DNA of 7,099 nt, from contig CALFVE010000276.1 in NCBI GenBank assembly GCA_937928475.1, forward strand, positions 1-7,099. Direction: 5' to 3'. Shown in pieces: positions 4,990 through 7,099 of this stretch. The notes beneath the pieces were generated by a model. That model was not told the origin of the DNA. It ran no database searches and saw only the letters and a program-made list of their open reading frames with translations. The position numbers were made by a program, and so were the translations under genes. Numbering within the stretch: the stretch's first letter is position 1; every line of letters begins with the position of its first letter. The DNA comes from an uncultured bacterium (GTDB taxonomy: Bacteria > Armatimonadota > Zipacnadia > Zipacnadales > Zipacnadaceae).

Positions 4990-5335
4990 GATGGCAGAGC
5001 GAACTGCATCCCTTGGTGCATAGGCAAGCGGGCCGCGCCCGGTGCCATGAGGCGCCAGCCGTCAAGCCCTAAGAGGGTATTTCGCAAGTGCTCGGCGACT
5101 GCCTTAGGGGCAGAGGTTCCGCCACCTTGCGGCGGCATATCCCACCCGCACCTCAGACAAGCACCACCGGATCATCGGGGCGCTAGGGCACAGGCTCCCT
5201 TCGCGACCCCCGGCGCTTGGGGCCTCAAACCCACAACCTCCGCCCCCCGATAGTCCGGCCCCAGCCTCATAAACACCTGCCTAGGGGAAGGCCCCAGGCG
5301 GGCCAGTCTCCCCCCGCGGGCGACCTTCGCGGCCC
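4990..5335 (-). promoter_or_regulatory. Leader of the receiver-kinase gene with candidate RNA structure
   Basis: This 346-base gap separates the two kinase genes and shows no convincing gene. On the minus strand a hairpin GCCGCC-GCAA-GGTGGC (5136-5121) has a GNRA loop and a G-U pair that is an A-C mismatch on the other strand, so it favours minus-strand RNA. CTGCC/GGCAG (5099-5113) and CCCT/AGGG (5067-5077) form two more stems. The segments at 5103-5109 and 5067-5073 are complementary to each other over 7 bp, which would break both stems. Such exclusive pairing is typical of regulatory leaders, but I recognise no known riboswitch. No strong promoter was found. Confidence 0.35.
5279..5299 (-). 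terminator. Weak terminator-like hairpin after the membrane kinase gene
   Basis: On the minus strand GCCTGGGG (5299-5292) pairs with CCCCTAGGC (5287-5279), a one-base bulge included, around a four-base loop. It lies about 37 bases past the kinase stop codon and is followed by AGGTGTTTATG, which is only mildly T-rich. It may be a weak or partial terminator, so read-through into the receiver-kinase gene remains possible. Confidence 0.35.
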
Positions 5336-7099
5336 TCAGCCTGGCGTCTCGGTGAGCGCCTTGCTCCCCCCTTCCGCCCGCGGCAGAGTCAGAATGAAGT
5401 CAATCCAGCGCGGGTACTCGCTCTCCACACGCAGTTCCCCGCCATGCCGGCATACAATCTCCCGGGCAATGAACAACCCCAACCCCGTCCCCCTCTCCTT
5501 CACCTCGCCGCTGCTCAGGCGCGAGAAGCGCTGGAAGAGATACTCGCGCTCCTCCGGCTTCACCCCCGGGCCGTCGTTCCACACGTGAATCTCCACGCGA
5601 TCCACCTGCTCTTCCCCAAAGATCCGCAGCCGCCCACCCCGCCTGCCATACTTGGCGGCATTGCCCACCAGGTTGGACAGCACTATCTGCAACAGCGAGG
5701 GGTCCGCCTGAGCGACCAGGTCCTCGGACAGTTCCACCGCCACCGTCATCTCGTCCTCCGCCAGTCGGCTGTTCAACTCGCGCAGCACCGGCGCCAGCAC
5801 ATCGCGCTCTACGCTCACCGGCCGCGCCCGCACCTCCAGTTCCCCTTTCTCGATGCGAGACAGATTGAGGTAGTTGAGAATCATCTCTTCGGTGCGCCGC
5901 ATGGTGGCGACCACGTCCTCCAGCGCTTCGCGTTGCTCCTCGCTGAGGTTGCCGACATACCCGTCCCGCATGGCCAGGACATTCAGTTTCATCGCCGCCA
6001 CTTGATTCTTAAGTTCGTGGGTGATGAACTCCAAGGTTTCCAGGTAGTTCTGATTCCAACGGTGCAGTTCTTGGGTAGTCGCCTGCAAGCGCTCGTAACT
6101 GCGCCGCAGTTGCTCGTCGCGCTCCCGCAGGGCCTGCACCATTCGGTTGAAACTCACCAGCAGGGTCTTGGTCTCGTCCCGCTCCGCCCGGCGCGGCTCG
6201 GCCAGTTGATATTCCAGATCCCCTGCCGCAATCGCCTTAGCCGCCTGGGTCAAGCGGGTGAGCGGCCGGGACAAGCGAGCGGAAAGGAAGTACGCCACCC
6301 CTACGGCCAGCACCAGCGCGAGCAGCGCAATGCTCACGAAGAAAGCCACGGCCTGCCGCAACATGTCATCATAGCGCTGCTTGAGAATCCCCACGTACAA
6401 GATCCCGATGATCTTGCCCTCGCAGTCGCGCAGCGGCTCATAGGCCGAGAGGTACCAACTGTCCACCACCAAGGCCGGCCCGATCCAGACCTTGCCCTCG
6501 CCCAGCACCCGGTCATAGACCTCGGCCGAGACCCGTGTGCCCACCGCTCGTTCCCCACGCTCATCGGTTACGTTGGTGGCGATGCGCACGTCCCGCTGAA
6601 AGATAGTTACCGTGCCCAGGTTCCGCCCCTGATAGGTGGTCGTCGTGAAAATATTCTCGCGAATCTGATCCACCAGCGGATAGTCACGGTTGAGCACTAC
6701 CCCCGAGCGCACCGCCCCCACGATTTGCCCCGGTTCCCGGACGATCGGCGAGGTTGTCTCGATGATCATCGCCTCGCGTAGCGGCCCTTCGGGAACCTCC
6801 TTGGCCCGGGGGGTCTCCTTGATCTCCAAATAAGCCTGCCGAGCCAGTTCGGGGCTTTCCACGGCAAGTTCCTCCAGCGGAATCAGCCGCAGCCCCGAAG
6901 CCGCCCGCCCCTCTCGCAGGGTCGCCCGCACCAGCGGGCTGCTATCCACCTTGCTCCCAGTGGCCTCCCCCCGCGCGGTCAGCACCACCTTCCCCTCGGC
7001 ATCCACAATCTGGAGCAGGTCAATCTCGTTGTCCGCCCGCAGTTCCTCGAGAAAACTCCGGTCCAGGCTCTCCTGCAGATTGCCGCTCTCCCGCGCCGC
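5336..7099 (-). CDS. Membrane histidine kinase with Cache-like sensor, HAMP and kinase domains (5' partial)
   Basis: 587 residues are visible; the frame is open to the window edge, so the N-terminus, including the expected first membrane helix, is missing. An internal GTG at 7006 is not the true start, because in-frame sensor sequence (for example SFLEELRADNEIDLLQIVDA) precedes it. Residues are counted from 7099. The extracytoplasmic sensor (about 1-245) has features common in double-Cache kinases: DAEGKVVL, VLNRDYPLVDQIR, GTVTIFQRDVRIATNV, GTRVSAEVYDRVL and WYLSAYEPLR. A membrane helix lies at about 250-272, HAMP at about 272-325, then a coiled coil. The H-box is THELKNQVAA with His361. The N-box (NLVGNAAKYG, Asn480), G1 (NDGPGV, Asp509) and G2 (GTGLGLF, from Gly537) are intact. 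The H-box lacks the usual proline after the histidine (HELxxPL). The ligand is unknown; Cache domains often bind small metabolites. Likely upstream partner of the receiver-kinase. Confidence 0.92.
   Translation of the reverse strand, partial: AARESGNLQESLDRSFLEELRADNEIDLLQIVDAEGKVVLTARGEATGSKVDSSPLVRATLREGRAASGLRLIPLEELAVESPELARQAYLEIKETPRAKEVPEGPLREAMIIETTSPIVREPGQIVGAVRSGVVLNRDYPLVDQIRENIFTTTTYQGRNLGTVTIFQRDVRIATNVTDERGERAVGTRVSAEVYDRVLGEGKVWIGPALVVDSWYLSAYEPLRDCEGKIIGILYVGILKQRYDDMLRQAVAFFVSIALLALVLAVGVAYFLSARLSRPLTRLTQAAKAIAAGDLEYQLAEPRRAERDETKTLLVSFNRMVQALRERDEQLRRSYERLQATTQELHRWNQNYLETLEFITHELKNQVAAMKLNVLAMRDGYVGNLSEEQREALEDVVATMRRTEEMILNYLNLSRIEKGELEVRARPVSVERDVLAPVLRELNSRLAEDEMTVAVELSEDLVAQADPSLLQIVLSNLVGNAAKYGRRGGRLRIFGEEQVDRVEIHVWNDGPGVKPEEREYLFQRFSRLSSGEVKERGTGLGLFIAREIVCRHGGELRVESEYPRWIDFILTLPRAEGGSKALTETPG

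Noticed and set aside
5030..5075. Faint resemblance of the receiver-kinase leader to the ZTP (pfl) riboswitch
   Set aside because: Only short GC-rich fragments agree, the conserved core is not seen, and the downstream gene is not a purine or folate gene.
5195..5250. tRNA-like 3' half (GGGTTTGAGGCCC on the minus strand)
   Set aside because: The T-loop lacks C56, the T-stem does not pair over five bases, and no acceptor or anticodon arm is found.
5444..6781. Long plus-strand open frame (445 codons) antisense to the membrane kinase
   Set aside because: It is a shadow of a gene with clear kinase motifs on the other strand. High GC at third positions opens antisense frames, and the product is His/Pro/Gln-rich with no domain.

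Overview
The window is GC-rich and every gene I can support lies on the minus strand, so transcription runs from high to low coordinates. It holds part of a tight-adherence (Tad/Flp, type IVc pilus) locus next to two sensor kinases. The organism cannot be named from the sequence. GC-rich codons, strong AAGGAGG-type ribosome sites on one pilin gene and an internal promoter, a dCache-type membrane kinase beside a receiver-kinase hybrid, and a multi-copy Flp array would fit a (possibly thermophilic) Bacillota or a Chloroflexota member. That is inference only.

Layout in transcription order. (1) 7099-5336: a membrane histidine kinase, cut off at its N-terminus by the window edge, with an extracytoplasmic Cache-like sensor, one visible membrane segment, HAMP, HisKA-like and HATPase parts. 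(2) 5335-4990: a 346-base gap with a terminator-like hairpin and a candidate structured leader. (3) 4989-3487: a soluble receiver-PAS-histidine kinase. (4) 3486-2984: non-coding DNA rich in GC palindromes. (5) About 2983-2907: a candidate promoter region for the pilin operon. (6) 2811-1600: four tandem Flp-family pilin genes, 53 to 58 residues long. From promoter outward these are flp4 (degenerate, no glycine at the processing site), flp3 and flp2 (near-identical mature proteins) and flp1 (diverged C-terminus). (7) 1431-910: a CpaA/TadV-type prepilin peptidase. (8) 878-381: a TadE-like pseudopilin. (9) 222-1: a doubtful small reading frame with a good ribosome site, perhaps the start of the next operon gene.

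How they work together: the peptidase would remove the short leaders of the Flp pilins and of TadE at the Gly-X4-Glu site, giving pilus subunits and a minor pseudopilin. The motor ATPase, membrane platform and secretin genes (TadA, TadB/C, CpaB, RcpA) are not in the window. The two kinases may form a signalling relay, with the membrane kinase feeding the receiver of the soluble one, and by position may control adhesion. No DNA-binding output domain is visible.

The most unusual material is between the genes. Every gap inside the pilin array carries GC-rich inverted repeats. The gap before flp2 can be folded as a three-way junction plus an extra stem beside the ribosome site, and the leader of the receiver-kinase gene contains mutually exclusive helices. 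These were found by eye and no folding or covariation calculation has been made.
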